Below, in pieces: positions 1 through 7,009 of a DNA stretch of 32,170 nucleotides (the first letter of the stretch is position 1; every line of letters begins with the position of its first letter). The stretch spans positions 1 through 32,170 of the forward strand of contig JABLWZ010000035.1 of NCBI GenBank assembly GCA_013178275.1. The letters run 5' to 3'. This DNA comes from Bacillota bacterium (lineage in GTDB: Bacteria > Bacillota > Ch66 > Ch109). The notes below the pieces were generated by a model. That model made no database searches. It had not been told where the DNA came from and saw only the letters and a program-made list of their open reading frames with translations. Position numbers and translations under genes: made by a program.

Positions 1-133
1 GGTTTAGTGTGCCCAAAACAGTGCGTGAAGGGTAATAGATACCTATGTTTGAGTTGGTTTTTGCCTCTTCCCGACAGAAAAGAGCGTGCCGCCCAACGTT
101 TTTAAATAATCGTTTTGCGACACGCCCTTCTTA

Positions 134-162
134 TTGACACCCGAATGGAACTGTATTACCAT
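134..162 (+). promoter_or_regulatory. Predicted sigma-A promoter of the TetR gene
   Basis: A perfect -35 TTGACA (134-139) is followed by a 17-base spacer and a weaker -10 TACCAT (157-162). It lies about 45 bases before the TetR start codon. A candidate operator begins five bases after the -10 box, so promoter and operator fit an autoregulated gene. Confidence 0.5.
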
Positions 163-166
163 TGAA

Positions 167-184
167 CTACCGACCGATAGGTAG
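167..184. promoter_or_regulatory. Candidate TetR-family operator (imperfect palindrome)
   Basis: The 18-base element CTACCGACCGATAGGTAG is an imperfect palindrome, with seven of nine positions matching between arms. It resembles the ACCGACC...GGT operators known for several TetR-family repressors. It covers the expected transcription start of the adjacent TetR gene, so autorepression is the simplest reading. Binding is inferred. Confidence 0.45.
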
Positions 185-205
185 GGAAAAGCCCGGAGGT
201 GGAAG

Positions 206-796
206 ATGAGCGTTTCGACCAAGGACCGAATAAGGGAAGCGGCCTTTTCCCGGTTCGCCAACCAGGGTTACGAGGCCACCACCATGAACGACATCGCGGC
301 CGGGGTGGGCATCAAGAAGCCCTCCCTCTACGAGCACTACCACGGCAAGGACGAGATCTTTCTGGCGGTCTACCAGGAGCTGGAGAAGGACTACCGCGGC
401 TATATGGACCGGGTCATCGACGAGGCGCGGGCGATGGACGAAACGGAGCGGAAGCTCTACCACATCTTCGAGCGGTATATCGTCTACTTCGCGGAAAACA
501 TCGAGGTCTCAGCCTTTTGGAACCGCATCCTGTACCTGCCGAACCACCCCCTGAAGGAGAGGGTCCTGCCCGGCATGACCGAGATGGAACTCGGCTTCCA
601 GGCCCGCATCAAGCAGATCATCCAGGAGGGGATGGACCGGGGGGTGCTCCGGCGGGAACCCCCGGAGGAGCTGCTGGACGCCTACTACTGCATCCGGGAG
701 GGGCTGCTGATCGCCATGCTCGTCAAGGGCAGGCTGGTGCACCAAGAGATCGGCCAGGTCTGGAGGAACTTCTGGCTGGGACTCAAGGAAAGATAG
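206..796 (+). CDS. TetR/AcrR family transcriptional regulator
   Basis: This is a 196 aa cytoplasmic DNA-binding protein of normal TetR length. The N-terminal helix-turn-helix is clear, with TMNDIAAGVGIKKPSLYEHY at about residues 26-45, followed by the usual K-[DE]-[ED]-[IL]-F segment. The C-terminal ligand domain is all-helical and gives no ligand clue. The ATG is set by an excellent Shine-Dalgarno (GGAGGTGG) seven bases upstream. It is the first gene of a probable three-gene operon: the DUF6176-like gene starts 26 bases after its stop, followed by a C45-type acyltransferase. The leader carries a TTGACA promoter and a palindromic operator candidate, so it probably represses itself and the two genes behind it. 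Confidence 0.93.
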   Translation: MSVSTKDRIREAAFSRFANQGYEATTMNDIAAGVGIKKPSLYEHYHGKDEIFLAVYQELEKDYRGYMDRVIDEARAMDETERKLYHIFERYIVYFAENIEVSAFWNRILYLPNHPLKERVLPGMTEMELGFQARIKQIIQEGMDRGVLRREPPEELLDAYYCIREGLLIAMLVKGRLVHQEIGQVWRNFWLGLKER

Positions 797-822
797 CCTG
801 TTTATCAGAGGGGGGATATGAT

Positions 823-1155
823 TTGTTCCAGACCCAGTGTCTAAAGATCAAACTCAAACCCGGCACCACCGATTACGTCCTCGACTTCATACGGAACCTG
901 GATCGGGAAGAGGTTTATGAGGTACTGCGGCTTGAGACCATGGTTGTCGAGACCCTGTTCCTGGAGCGGACCCGGGACGCCGACTACCTGATCATGTACG
1001 CCAAGGCGGAAAGTTTAATCCGGGCCAACGAGGCCATGGTAAACTCGGGCCATCCGCACTTCGAATCGTTAAAGAAGTTCACCGACGAGACCTGGGGCGA
1101 GATCACCGCCTTCGAACTCCTGGCCGATTACGAGCGGATCGCCCAGGTAGAATAA
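823..1155 (+). CDS. Small DUF6176-like protein (TTG start)
   Basis: This 110 aa soluble protein resembles the DUF6176 family of ferredoxin-like alpha/beta barrel proteins: a beta strand ending in K-L-K-P-G, then a helix with D-F-I-R-N-L, a central E-T-L-F-L-E strand, D-Y-L-I-M-Y, and a C-terminal F-E-L-L strand. The biochemical role is unknown. The start is the TTG at 823, because GAGGGGG sits seven to eight bases upstream and no ATG or GTG in frame is better placed. The open frame continues upstream through the TetR gene in another frame, which is only a shadow. Spacing of 26 bases after TetR and 27 before the next gene supports co-transcription. Confidence 0.72.
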   Translation: MFQTQCLKIKLKPGTTDYVLDFIRNLDREEVYEVLRLETMVVETLFLERTRDADYLIMYAKAESLIRANEAMVNSGHPHFESLKKFTDETWGEITAFELLADYERIAQVE

Positions 1156-1182
1156 AACTGATAGCAAAGGGAGGGCCAGCCT

Positions 1183-2241
1183 GTGAAACAGAAAAAAGAG
1201 TTCAAGATCATAGAATGCCAAGGGACCCCCTACGAGATAGGCCGGCAGTGGGGAGAAAGGTGTCGGGAAAACATGCGCCAGGCCCTGGCCATGACCTTTG
1301 GCGGGATAGCGTTCATGCACCAGGCCTCCCCCGAGGCCATCATCGCCAACGCCGTGAAGTATCTCCCCGGGCTGCAGGCGTTCGATCCCGATCTGGCTGA
1401 CCTGATCCGAGGCCAGGCCGACGGGGCGGGGATGAAGTTCGAGGAGGCGCTGGCGCTGAAGTGCGGGTTCGACCTGGGGGCTTACTACCAGCAGCTCTCC
1501 GGGCTCTGCACCTCCTTCGCCGTGACCGGGAGCGCGACCAGGGACGGCCGCACCCTCCTGGGGCAGAACATCGACTGGGTGCCCGGCACCCCGCTGGACC
1601 TGGTCCGGGTCACCCGCCCCGACGGCATCACCCAGCTCACCCTGGTGCTCTGGGGGATAGCCGAGTATACCTTGAGTTCCGCCGGCTACGGGATGTGCGC
1701 CAACAGCACCTGGGCGGCCGAGCCATACCGCTTCAGCATGCCGATCGGATTCTACCTGCCCCGGGCCATGCGCCAGCAGAGCCTGGGCCAAGCCCTGGAG
1801 GTGCTGAAGGAGACCGCTCGGGGCCTGGGGTACTACGTCCTGGCCTCCGCCGAGGGGGAGATAAAGGGCATCGAGAGCACCCAGGAAGAGTACCAGATAC
1901 TCGAGCCCGAGCGGGACTTCCTGGTCCACTCCAACCACTACCTGACCGAGCGGTTCAAGCCCATCGACTTGGTAAACGCCGTGGTCCCCGACAGCCTCTG
2001 CCGGGTCGACCGGATAAAGCGGCTGATAGAGGAGTCGCACGGGGAACTCACCCGGGAGAAGATGATGGAGATTCTGTCCGACCACGACGGGGACCCGGTC
2101 GCCATCTGCCGCCACGGCAAGCCCGACGACCCGTACCGTTCAGATTCACTGGCCTCCTATGTTATGCTCCCCGCGGACCGGGCTTTTTACATCGCCTACG
2201 GCAATCCCTGCCAGTATGAATATATAGAGTATAAGCTATAA
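1183..2241 (+). CDS. C45-type Ntn hydrolase / acyl-CoA:6-APA acyltransferase-like protein
   Basis: This 352 aa protein matches the C45 (acyl-coenzyme A:6-aminopenicillanate acyltransferase-like) family, N-terminal-nucleophile amidases that self-cleave before a Cys and act on amide bonds. The probable nucleophile is Cys109 in G-L-C-T-S-F-A-V, followed by the typical R-D-G-R-T-L-L-G-Q-N-I-D-W strand. A family-like S-N-H-Y segment lies near residue 250. No signal peptide is seen, so it should be cytoplasmic. The GTG start has a GGGAGG site about nine bases upstream. It is the last gene of the TetR operon, so its substrate may be, or resemble, the TetR ligand. The substrate cannot be read from sequence. 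Confidence 0.82.
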   Translation: MKQKKEFKIIECQGTPYEIGRQWGERCRENMRQALAMTFGGIAFMHQASPEAIIANAVKYLPGLQAFDPDLADLIRGQADGAGMKFEEALALKCGFDLGAYYQQLSGLCTSFAVTGSATRDGRTLLGQNIDWVPGTPLDLVRVTRPDGITQLTLVLWGIAEYTLSSAGYGMCANSTWAAEPYRFSMPIGFYLPRAMRQQSLGQALEVLKETARGLGYYVLASAEGEIKGIESTQEEYQILEPERDFLVHSNHYLTERFKPIDLVNAVVPDSLCRVDRIKRLIEESHGELTREKMMEILSDHDGDPVAICRHGKPDDPYRSDSLASYVMLPADRAFYIAYGNPCQYEYIEYKL

Positions 2242-2276
2242 CCCTAGAGGCCGGTATCAGATTAAAAATTCAAGCA

Positions 2277-2299
2277 AAACCTGGCTCCCCGCCAGGTTT
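2277..2299 (+). terminator. Terminator-like hairpin after the C45 gene
   Basis: A nine-base stem (AAACCTGGC / GCCAGGTTT) with a five-base loop starts 36 bases after the acyltransferase stop. The T-tract is short and interrupted, so termination may be weak. Confidence 0.5.
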
Positions 2300-2520
2300 C
2301 ATCATCTCTCCCGCGCCGCTGGAAAGCTTGAACGAGCTGACCTCCACCATGGAGGCACAATCAGGCCAGTGTCATAGAAGCGAGTGAAAGCTGAAGTGAG
2401 GGGGGTACCCTCAGCTCCAGCAGCAATAATCGAATCACTTAAGATTGGAGCGACAAAAAGCTTGATCGGTAACACAGGAGAACTGCACCATGCTAGTCAT
2501 AACGTAGTAAAAAAAGTAAG
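2300..2520. other. Non-coding, hairpin-rich stretch; possible group II intron or other structured-RNA remnant
   Basis: No plausible ORF occurs in this part of the 391-base gap between genes. It contains compact hairpins, for example CCTCC/GGAGG around 2341-2355 and TGAGGG/CCCTCA around 2396-2412. Between them are unpaired purine-rich runs ending in a stretch that includes CATGCTAGTCATAACGTAG. The texture recalls domain I-IV segments of bacterial group II introns, but I see no reverse transcriptase ORF and no domain V, so any intron would be a fragment. The assignment is a tentative impression from pattern memory; another structured RNA is equally possible. Confidence 0.3.
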
Positions 2521-2547
2521 AAAAACTTAAGATTTTTGTCGATTTTT

Positions 2548-2590
2548 TTGCAAAGTTCACCTGCTATGGTAATCTAAAAGGCAGGTGAAC
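2548..2590 (+). promoter_or_regulatory. Two-component operon promoter region with perfect 10-base inverted repeat
   Basis: GTTCACCTGC (2555-2564) and GCAGGTGAAC (2581-2590) are exact inverted repeats separated by 16 bases. Between and around them is a possible promoter: TTGCAA (2548-2553), a 16-base spacer and an extended -10 TGGTAATCT. The second arm ends 42 bases before the response-regulator start. An operator bound by the response regulator, or an RNA hairpin in the leader, would both fit. Confidence 0.4.
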
Positions 2591-2632
2591 CATTATGATT
2601 ATCCTTTGAAACAGGCGGGAGGGGTGACTCAC

Positions 2633-3328
2633 ATGGGGCCTTACAGAGTCCTGGTTTGCGACGACGACCCGGCGATAGTCGATGCCCTGGAGATATACCT
2701 GAAGCAGGAGAAGTATGACGTGGTCAAGGCCTACACCGGGGAGCAGGCATTGAGGGCAGTCTCCGAGCAGGAGATCCACCTGATCCTGCTGGACATCATG
2801 ATGCCGGAGCGGGACGGGCTCTCCACCACCCTCAAGATCCGCGAAGAGAAGAACATTCCTATTATAATAATCTCCGCCAAGTCGGAGGACACCGACAAGA
2901 TCACCGGGCTCAACTTCGGGGCCGACGACTATGTCACCAAGCCCTTCAACCCCCTGGAACTGATGGCCCGGGTCAAGTCGCAGATGCGCCGCTACACCTC
3001 CCTCGGCAGCATGAACGGGAGGAGCGGCGTCCTGAAGACCGGCGGGCTGGAACTCGACCCCGAGGCCAAGGAGGTCCGAATCGATGGCGAACCCGTCAAG
3101 CTGACCGCCACCGAGTACGGCATCATGCAGTTCCTGATGAGCAACCTCGGCCACGTCATGTCCATCGAGCAGATCTACCGGCAGGTCTGGAACGAGCCGT
3201 CCTACTCGGCCGAGAACACCGTCCCGGTGCACATCCGGCGAATACGCGAAAAGATCGAGATCAATCCCAAAGAACCGAAGTACCTGAAGGTGGTGTGGGG
3301 AATTGGATACAAAATCGAAAAGTATTAG
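2633..3328 (+). CDS. OmpR/VanR-type response regulator
   Basis: This 231 aa protein has a receiver domain (about residues 4-117) and a winged-helix DNA-binding domain (about 133-229). The acidic pocket is D10-D11-D12, the phosphoacceptor is Asp54 in L-L-D-I-M-M-P and the conserved Lys is K103 in T-K-P-F-N-P. The C-terminal domain has the usual recognition-helix region V-H-I-R-R-I-R-E-K and ends V-V-W-G-I-G-Y-K, as in VanR/PhoB relatives. The start is the ATG at 2633 behind GGGAGGGG; an in-frame ATG 48 bases earlier lacks a good ribosome site. It overlaps the kinase gene by 26 bases, so the pair is translationally coupled. The regulon is unknown. Confidence 0.93.
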   Translation: MGPYRVLVCDDDPAIVDALEIYLKQEKYDVVKAYTGEQALRAVSEQEIHLILLDIMMPERDGLSTTLKIREEKNIPIIIISAKSEDTDKITGLNFGADDYVTKPFNPLELMARVKSQMRRYTSLGSMNGRSGVLKTGGLELDPEAKEVRIDGEPVKLTATEYGIMQFLMSNLGHVMSIEQIYRQVWNEPSYSAENTVPVHIRRIREKIEINPKEPKYLKVVWGIGYKIEKY

Positions 3329-5279
3329 ACACTCGCTGGGCGCCAAGCTCGCGGCATCGACCATCGTCTGCCTCTGCTTCGTCAGCGCCCTGGTGATAGG
3401 GTTCTTTCTGGTCTACAAGAACGAGGCCGTAAACACCGAGAGCTACTTCGAGACCAACCAGTTCAAGCAGGAGTACGCCAGGTACATCCACAACACCGTC
3501 GAGCTGCAGGTCAAGCTGAAGAGCGAGGCCGACATCCGGGCATCCGGCCGCTCCGGCGATGCCATCGAGTATGACCTGCAGCGGCTGTACCAGATCCAGA
3601 ACCGGCTCTCCAAGACGGTGAACTTCGCCTACTATATATACAACACCCAGACCAGGGAGGTTTTCACCAACCTCACCGCTGGGGACCCCCTGCGGACCAT
3701 CTCGCAGCAGCCGACCAATCTGCACTTCAACCGCTGGGGCTCCATCCAGAGCATCCCGTGGGGCGACGACGTGACCAAGATGCTCGCGGGCACCCCTTAC
3801 GAGATCTCGGTCGCGGTGCTGGAGCCGCTTAAAGAAGGCGACGCCTTCTATGACCAGTACCAGGAGTACAGCTGGGTCAAGTCGCTGACCGACCGGGCCT
3901 TCATCGCCCTGGCGGGCTCCCTGGTCCTGATGCTCGCGGCCTTCATCTACCTGGCCTTCGTCAGCGGCCGCCGGGAAAAAGACGGGGAGATAGTCCTCGC
4001 GCCGATAGACAGCATCTATACCGACCTGTTCACCCTCCTGGTGGTGGCCGCCGGGGCAGCCTCGTTCCTGGTGGAAGGGATCATACTGGACGCCGTCAGC
4101 GGTCTGCCCCAGATCCTGATCGCGTCATCCATCCTGTGGGGCATCGACGCCATCATCGGCCTCACCTATATCCTGTCCCTGGTCCGGCAGGCCAAGAAGA
4201 GGCAGGTGATAAAGAACTCGCTGATCTACAAGCTCCTCCACGGACTGCACCAGTGGATGGTCCTGGCCTTCACCGGCAGGATATTCAAGGCCTGGACCCT
4301 GCTGCTGCTGCTGGCCTACGGGATCGTAAACGCCGGACTCATCATCATGGCCAATGATGGAGCGGAGGAACTAGCCGGGCTGCTCCTGGTGGTTCTCAAC
4401 CTAGTGGTCATATACCTCGTCGCCCGGGCCCTGCAGTCGCTCTCGCAGATAATGGCGGCGGTCAAGGAGATAGCGGCGGGCAACCTCGACTACCCGCTGG
4501 ACGCAACCAGGATATCCGCGGCCTTCTCCGGCATGGCGGGTGATATCCTGAACATCCAGGAAGGGCTCAGGAAGGCCGTCGCCGAGGCGATCAAAGGTGA
4601 GCGCATGAAGACCGACCTCATCACCAACGTCTCCCACGACCTGAAGACCCCGCTCACCTCGATAGTGAACTACGTGGATTTACTCAAGCAGGAAGACCTG
4701 GACAGCGAAAAAGCCACCGAGTACGTCGCGGTCCTGGATGAGAAGTCCTCCCGGCTGAAGCAGCTGATAGACGACCTGTTCGAGGCCAGCAAGGTCACCA
4801 GCGGCAACATCACCGTCGCCCGGGAGAAGGTCGACCTCCACGCCCTGGTCATGCAGGCCTGCGGCGAGTTCGAGGAGAAGCTGAATCAGGCCGAGTTGAG
4901 TACCGTCGTAAACGCCGTCGAACCCGCCACCCTGATCGCCGCCGACGGTAAGTGCATGTGGCGGGTGGTCGAAAACCTGCTGTCGAACGCCCTGAAGTAC
5001 TCCATGCCCCGTTCCCGGGTCTACATCGACATCACCCAGGACGAACAGTACGGGTCGCTGGTGATAAAGAACATCTCCGCCCACCCGCTGGACATCACCC
5101 CCGACCAGCTGATCGAGCGTTTCGTCCGCGGCGAGACCTCCCGCTCCACCGAAGGCTCGGGCCTGGGGCTGTCCATCGCCAGGAGCCTGACCGCCATCCA
5201 GGGCGGCCGGTTCAAGATCGAGATCGACGGCGACCTGTTCAAGGTGACGGTGGATATACCGCTGTGGAAAGACGAGTAG
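3303..5279 (+). CDS. Six-TM sensor histidine kinase, partner of the upstream regulator
   Basis: This 658 aa membrane kinase has TM1 at about 15-38 and an extracytoplasmic region of about 155 residues. Five further hydrophobic segments follow near 197-222, 240-263, 269-294, 330-350 and 357-377, then a HAMP-like linker. The HisKA domain holds the phospho-His at residue 445 in N-V-S-H-D-L-K-T-P-L. The ATPase domain has an N box (E-N-L-L-S-N-A-L-K-Y, about 557) and a G box (G-S-G-L-G-L-S-I-A-R, about 619). The TTG at 3303 is chosen because GGTGTGGGG precedes it closely and it overlaps the regulator end. The extra cluster of central TM helices is unlike a plain two-TM VanS; the signal is unknown but probably envelope-related. 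Confidence 0.9.
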   Translation: MDTKSKSIRHSLGAKLAASTIVCLCFVSALVIGFFLVYKNEAVNTESYFETNQFKQEYARYIHNTVELQVKLKSEADIRASGRSGDAIEYDLQRLYQIQNRLSKTVNFAYYIYNTQTREVFTNLTAGDPLRTISQQPTNLHFNRWGSIQSIPWGDDVTKMLAGTPYEISVAVLEPLKEGDAFYDQYQEYSWVKSLTDRAFIALAGSLVLMLAAFIYLAFVSGRREKDGEIVLAPIDSIYTDLFTLLVVAAGAASFLVEGIILDAVSGLPQILIASSILWGIDAIIGLTYILSLVRQAKKRQVIKNSLIYKLLHGLHQWMVLAFTGRIFKAWTLLLLLAYGIVNAGLIIMANDGAEELAGLLLVVLNLVVIYLVARALQSLSQIMAAVKEIAAGNLDYPLDATRISAAFSGMAGDILNIQEGLRKAVAEAIKGERMKTDLITNVSHDLKTPLTSIVNYVDLLKQEDLDSEKATEYVAVLDEKSSRLKQLIDDLFEASKVTSGNITVAREKVDLHALVMQACGEFEEKLNQAELSTVVNAVEPATLIAADGKCMWRVVENLLSNALKYSMPRSRVYIDITQDEQYGSLVIKNISAHPLDITPDQLIERFVRGETSRSTEGSGLGLSIARSLTAIQGGRFKIEIDGDLFKVTVDIPLWKDE

Positions 5280-5313
5280 GGCCGGGGAAGGATCTGAAAT
5301 CAGGGTAATGAGC

Positions 5314-5343
5314 GTGGGGGCGGTTGATTCGCCCCCACTTTCC
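5314..5343 (+). terminator. Terminator of the two-component operon
   Basis: A nine-base GC-rich stem (GTGGGGGCG / CGCCCCCAC, 5314-5322 and 5330-5338) with a seven-base loop is followed by TTTCCC. It lies 35 bases after the kinase stop. The T-run is short but the stem is very stable. Confidence 0.6.
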
Positions 5344-5418
5344 CGTCTGCTGGGGTTAAGGGGGTTAGACTAAAGAACCGTCCCTGTCTACGACTGCTGG
5401 ATGCTGAATTCCCGCTAC

Positions 5419-5739
5419 TTAATCGGCGGGAATCTCGATTTCCAACAAGGTCAATATCTGACCCGGCAGCAGCAGCGAGTGCTCCTTCAAGATATAACTA
5501 CTCCCGTCCAGGTATTCCTCCTGAATCCACCTCTCGATCGGTATCTCTCCAAAATACTCTTTCGTCATCCCCTGGAAAATCGCGCAAGCACCCGTGCCCG
5601 GCGGGCAGGTGGACCCCTCCGGGGGTAGCGACTCTAATGGGAAAGGAAACCCGGCAGAGGTCCCCAGGATGGTGATACGGCCTTTAATGGCCCGGATCAG
5701 GGCGGTGTATTTTTTATATCCATGATCAGCAGATGGCAT
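5419..5739 (-). CDS. GFPFP-family protein, copy 1 (unknown function)
   Basis: I do not recognise this family. It is a 106 aa soluble protein, one of four homologues in the window. The shared core runs T-A-L-I-R, G-R-I-T-I-L-G-T-S-A-G-F-P-F-P, S-L-P-P-E-G-S-T-C-P-P-G-T, then I-P-I-E-R-W-I, Y-L-D-G and finally K-E-H-S-L-L-L-P-G-Q-I-L-T-L-L-E-I-E. A single Cys in C-P-x-G-T is kept in all four. Predicted structure is mostly short beta strands with turns, no membrane segment. The ATG at 5739 has GAGG about 12 bases upstream; a GTG at 5757 has no ribosome site. It is divergent from an RHH gene whose start lies 154 bases away. It is more diverged from copies 2 and 3 than these are from each other. 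Confidence 0.75.
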   Translation of the reverse strand: MPSADHGYKKYTALIRAIKGRITILGTSAGFPFPLESLPPEGSTCPPGTGACAIFQGMTKEYFGEIPIERWIQEEYLDGSSYILKEHSLLLPGQILTLLEIEIPAD

Positions 5740-5893
5740 AATTCTATATATCCTCACTACGTGGCTTCAATATAACCCACTATTTCCCTAATAAAGTGTA
5801 TAGGTGAATTCATTTTAAGTCAATACGATTCTATAACATTCTGACTATTTTTTGTAAACTGTTGATATTATTATGAGTTTGGGAGCGTTCAAA
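5740..5893. promoter_or_regulatory. Divergent intergenic region, module 1
   Basis: This AT-rich 154-base spacer separates the starts of GFPFP copy 1 (minus) and RHH protein 1 (plus) and must hold both promoters. I see no near-consensus -35/-10 pair here, unlike the equivalent spacers of modules 2 and 3, and no GTGATAGC repeats. Confidence 0.4.
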
Positions 5894-6073
5894 ATGACTA
5901 CCTATAAACGACAGTTTACTTTGCGGATGCAGGAGGAGATTTACGAAAAAATAAAATATATCGCTTCAAAAGAACGCCGCTCGATCGCCATGCAGATCGA
6001 ATATGCCATTGAATATTTTATTGCTTCATACGAGAAAGAACGTGGTATTAAGATCAGAATTGAAGATGATTAA
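5894..6073 (+). CDS. Ribbon-helix-helix (Arc-like) protein, module 1
   Basis: This is a 59 aa basic/acidic protein with the RHH pattern: a short strand R-Q-F-T-L-R-M (about 6-12), helix A E-E-I-Y-E-K-I-K-Y-I-A, a turn with R-R-S, and helix B M-Q-I-E-Y-A-I-E-Y-F-I. Such proteins dimerise and insert the strand in the DNA major groove, usually as repressors. The start is the ATG at 5894, preceded by GGGAG at a normal distance and aligned with its two homologues at 6452 and 7180 (minus strand). It is divergent from GFPFP copy 1. Base composition is AT-rich compared with the GC-rich GFPFP partner. Confidence 0.8.
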   Translation: MTTYKRQFTLRMQEEIYEKIKYIASKERRSIAMQIEYAIEYFIASYEKERGIKIRIEDD

Positions 6074-6109
6074 GAAAGATGGATTTAAATTGAAAAGTTT
6101 AAAAATATA

Positions 6110-6144
6110 GTTAAACCCTGGCCCAGTTTAGGCCAGGGTTTAAC
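6110..6144. terminator. Terminator after RHH protein 1
   Basis: A perfect 14-base inverted repeat (GTTAAACCCTGGCC / GGCCAGGGTTTAAC) with a seven-base loop follows the RHH stop by 36 bases. The A/T-rich outer stem lets it work in either direction. A similar CCTGGCC hairpin follows each of the other two RHH genes. Confidence 0.65.
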
Positions 6145-6243
6145 TATACCGACGACGCATGCTGCATTTGCTCTTACCATCCCTAGTTCCGACTGACCCC
6201 CCAGCGGCGGCCGCTATAGTGCAGGCCACTCCGCTACAGAAAG

Positions 6244-6276
6244 AAAACCCTGGCCCTTTTTCGGGTCGGGTTTTTT
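6244..6276. terminator. Terminator after RHH protein 2
   Basis: AAAACCCTGGCCC pairs with GGGTCGGGTTTT with one internal mismatch, and six T residues follow on the plus strand. It sits just downstream of the minus-strand RHH 2 stop, and its minus-strand end is also T-rich, so it probably works in both directions. Confidence 0.55.
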
Positions 6277-6281
6277 ACAAC

Positions 6282-6452
6282 TTATTCAACCTTTATCTCC
6301 CCATTATCCTTCTCATACCCTACAACATATTTAATCAACGCGAACTCGATCTCTTTATTCGCCGAGCGGAGATTCTTCTGGGCGATAAATCTTATCTTGT
6401 CCATCAGTTCTTCAGAAATACGCAGAGAAAAGGGGGGTAATTGTGATGTCAT
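6282..6452 (-). CDS. Ribbon-helix-helix protein, module 2
   Basis: This is a 56 aa RHH protein. The strand is P-F-S-L-R-I (about 7-12), helix A E-E-L-M-D-K-I-R-F-I-A, the turn has L-R-S, and helix B K-E-I-E-F-A-L-I-K-Y-V. Its C-terminal tail G-E-I-K-V-E matches the tails of the other two copies. The ATG at 6452 has AGAGGATG eight bases upstream; the longer open frame upstream lacks a ribosome site and is unrelated to the homologues. It is divergent from GFPFP copy 2 with a 123-base spacer. Likely role: repressor of its own and the divergent gene, inferred from fold and arrangement. Confidence 0.8.
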   Translation of the reverse strand: MTSQLPPFSLRISEELMDKIRFIAQKNLRSANKEIEFALIKYVVGYEKDNGEIKVE

Positions 6453-6523
6453 TTTATCATCCTCTTGATATAAACTTGATGGCACTATTTTACCCCTCAG
6501 TATGAACCATATATACAATCTAG

Positions 6524-6553
6524 TTGACGTCTAATAGAATGCATCAATATAAT
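6524..6553 (+). promoter_or_regulatory. Promoter of GFPFP copy 2
   Basis: TTGACG (6524-6529), an 18-base spacer and a perfect TATAAT (6548-6553) precede the ribosome site of GFPFP copy 2. It lies inside the divergent spacer shared with RHH 2. Confidence 0.65.
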
Positions 6554-6575
6554 ATAAGGCAGGAGTGAATTATTA

Positions 6576-6890
6576 GTGATTGCACCTAAACGGATCATCT
6601 CCACCGCCCTGATACGCTCAGTCAGAGGCCGTATCACCGTCCTGGGGACCTCGGGCGGGTTTCCTTTCCCCCTGGAGTCTCTGCCCCCGGAGGGCTCCAC
6701 CTGCCCGCCGGGTACGGGCGCCGGCACGATTTTCCAGGGAATGACGAAGGAGTATCGAGGGGAGATGCCGATCGAGAGGTGGATCAGGCCGGAGTATTTG
6801 GACGGAGGGAGTTATACCTTGAAGGAGCACTCGCTGCTGCTGCCGGGCCAGATTCTTACTCTGCTGGAGATCGAGACTTCCGCCGATTAA
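6576..6890 (+). CDS. GFPFP-family protein, copy 2 (unknown function)
   Basis: A 104 aa homologue of the proteins at 5419, 7299 and 15638. It keeps every core motif: L-G-T-S-G-G-F-P-F-P, C-P-P-G-T, M-P-I-E-R-W-I, Y-L-D-G-G-S-Y-T-L-K-E-H-S and the hydrophobic C-terminal strand P-G-Q-I-L-T-L-L-E-I-E. No known domain is recognised; no signal peptide or TM segment. The GTG start at 6576 has GGCAGGAGTGA about seven bases upstream. The gene is GC-rich while its divergent RHH partner is AT-rich. From about 6597 onward its DNA is almost identical to copy 3, including about 35 bases beyond the stop codon, which shows a recent duplication or conversion. Confidence 0.78.
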   Translation: MIAPKRIISTALIRSVRGRITVLGTSGGFPFPLESLPPEGSTCPPGTGAGTIFQGMTKEYRGEMPIERWIRPEYLDGGSYTLKEHSLLLPGQILTLLEIETSAD

Positions 6891-6980
6891 AGAGCGTTAG
6901 ACAAGCATTCAGTGGCGGCCGCGCTAGTGTCAGCCTCCCCTCGGGAAAACATAAAAAAAGGACTTGACTGTCCTAAAAAT

Positions 6981-7002
6981 AACCTGGCGATTGGGCCAGG
7001 TT
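6981..7002 (-). terminator. Terminator after RHH protein 3
   Basis: An eight-base stem AACCTGGC / GCCAGGTT with a six-base loop lies immediately after the minus-strand RHH 3 stop. On the minus strand it is followed by TTATTTTTAG. Confidence 0.6.
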
Positions 7003-7009
7003 TTCTCAT

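Noticed and set aside
43..162. Minus-strand frame at the left edge whose C-terminal part (F-H-S-G-V-N-K-K-G) looks somewhat protein-like
   Set aside because: No ribosome site, no recognised family, and it overlaps the TTGACA promoter of the TetR gene; a transposase remnant is possible but cannot be supported.
199..822. Upstream extension of the DUF6176-like frame through the TetR gene
   Set aside because: It is a low-complexity shadow (Arg/Gly/Pro-rich) of TetR; the TTG at 823 with GAGGGGG explains the real start.
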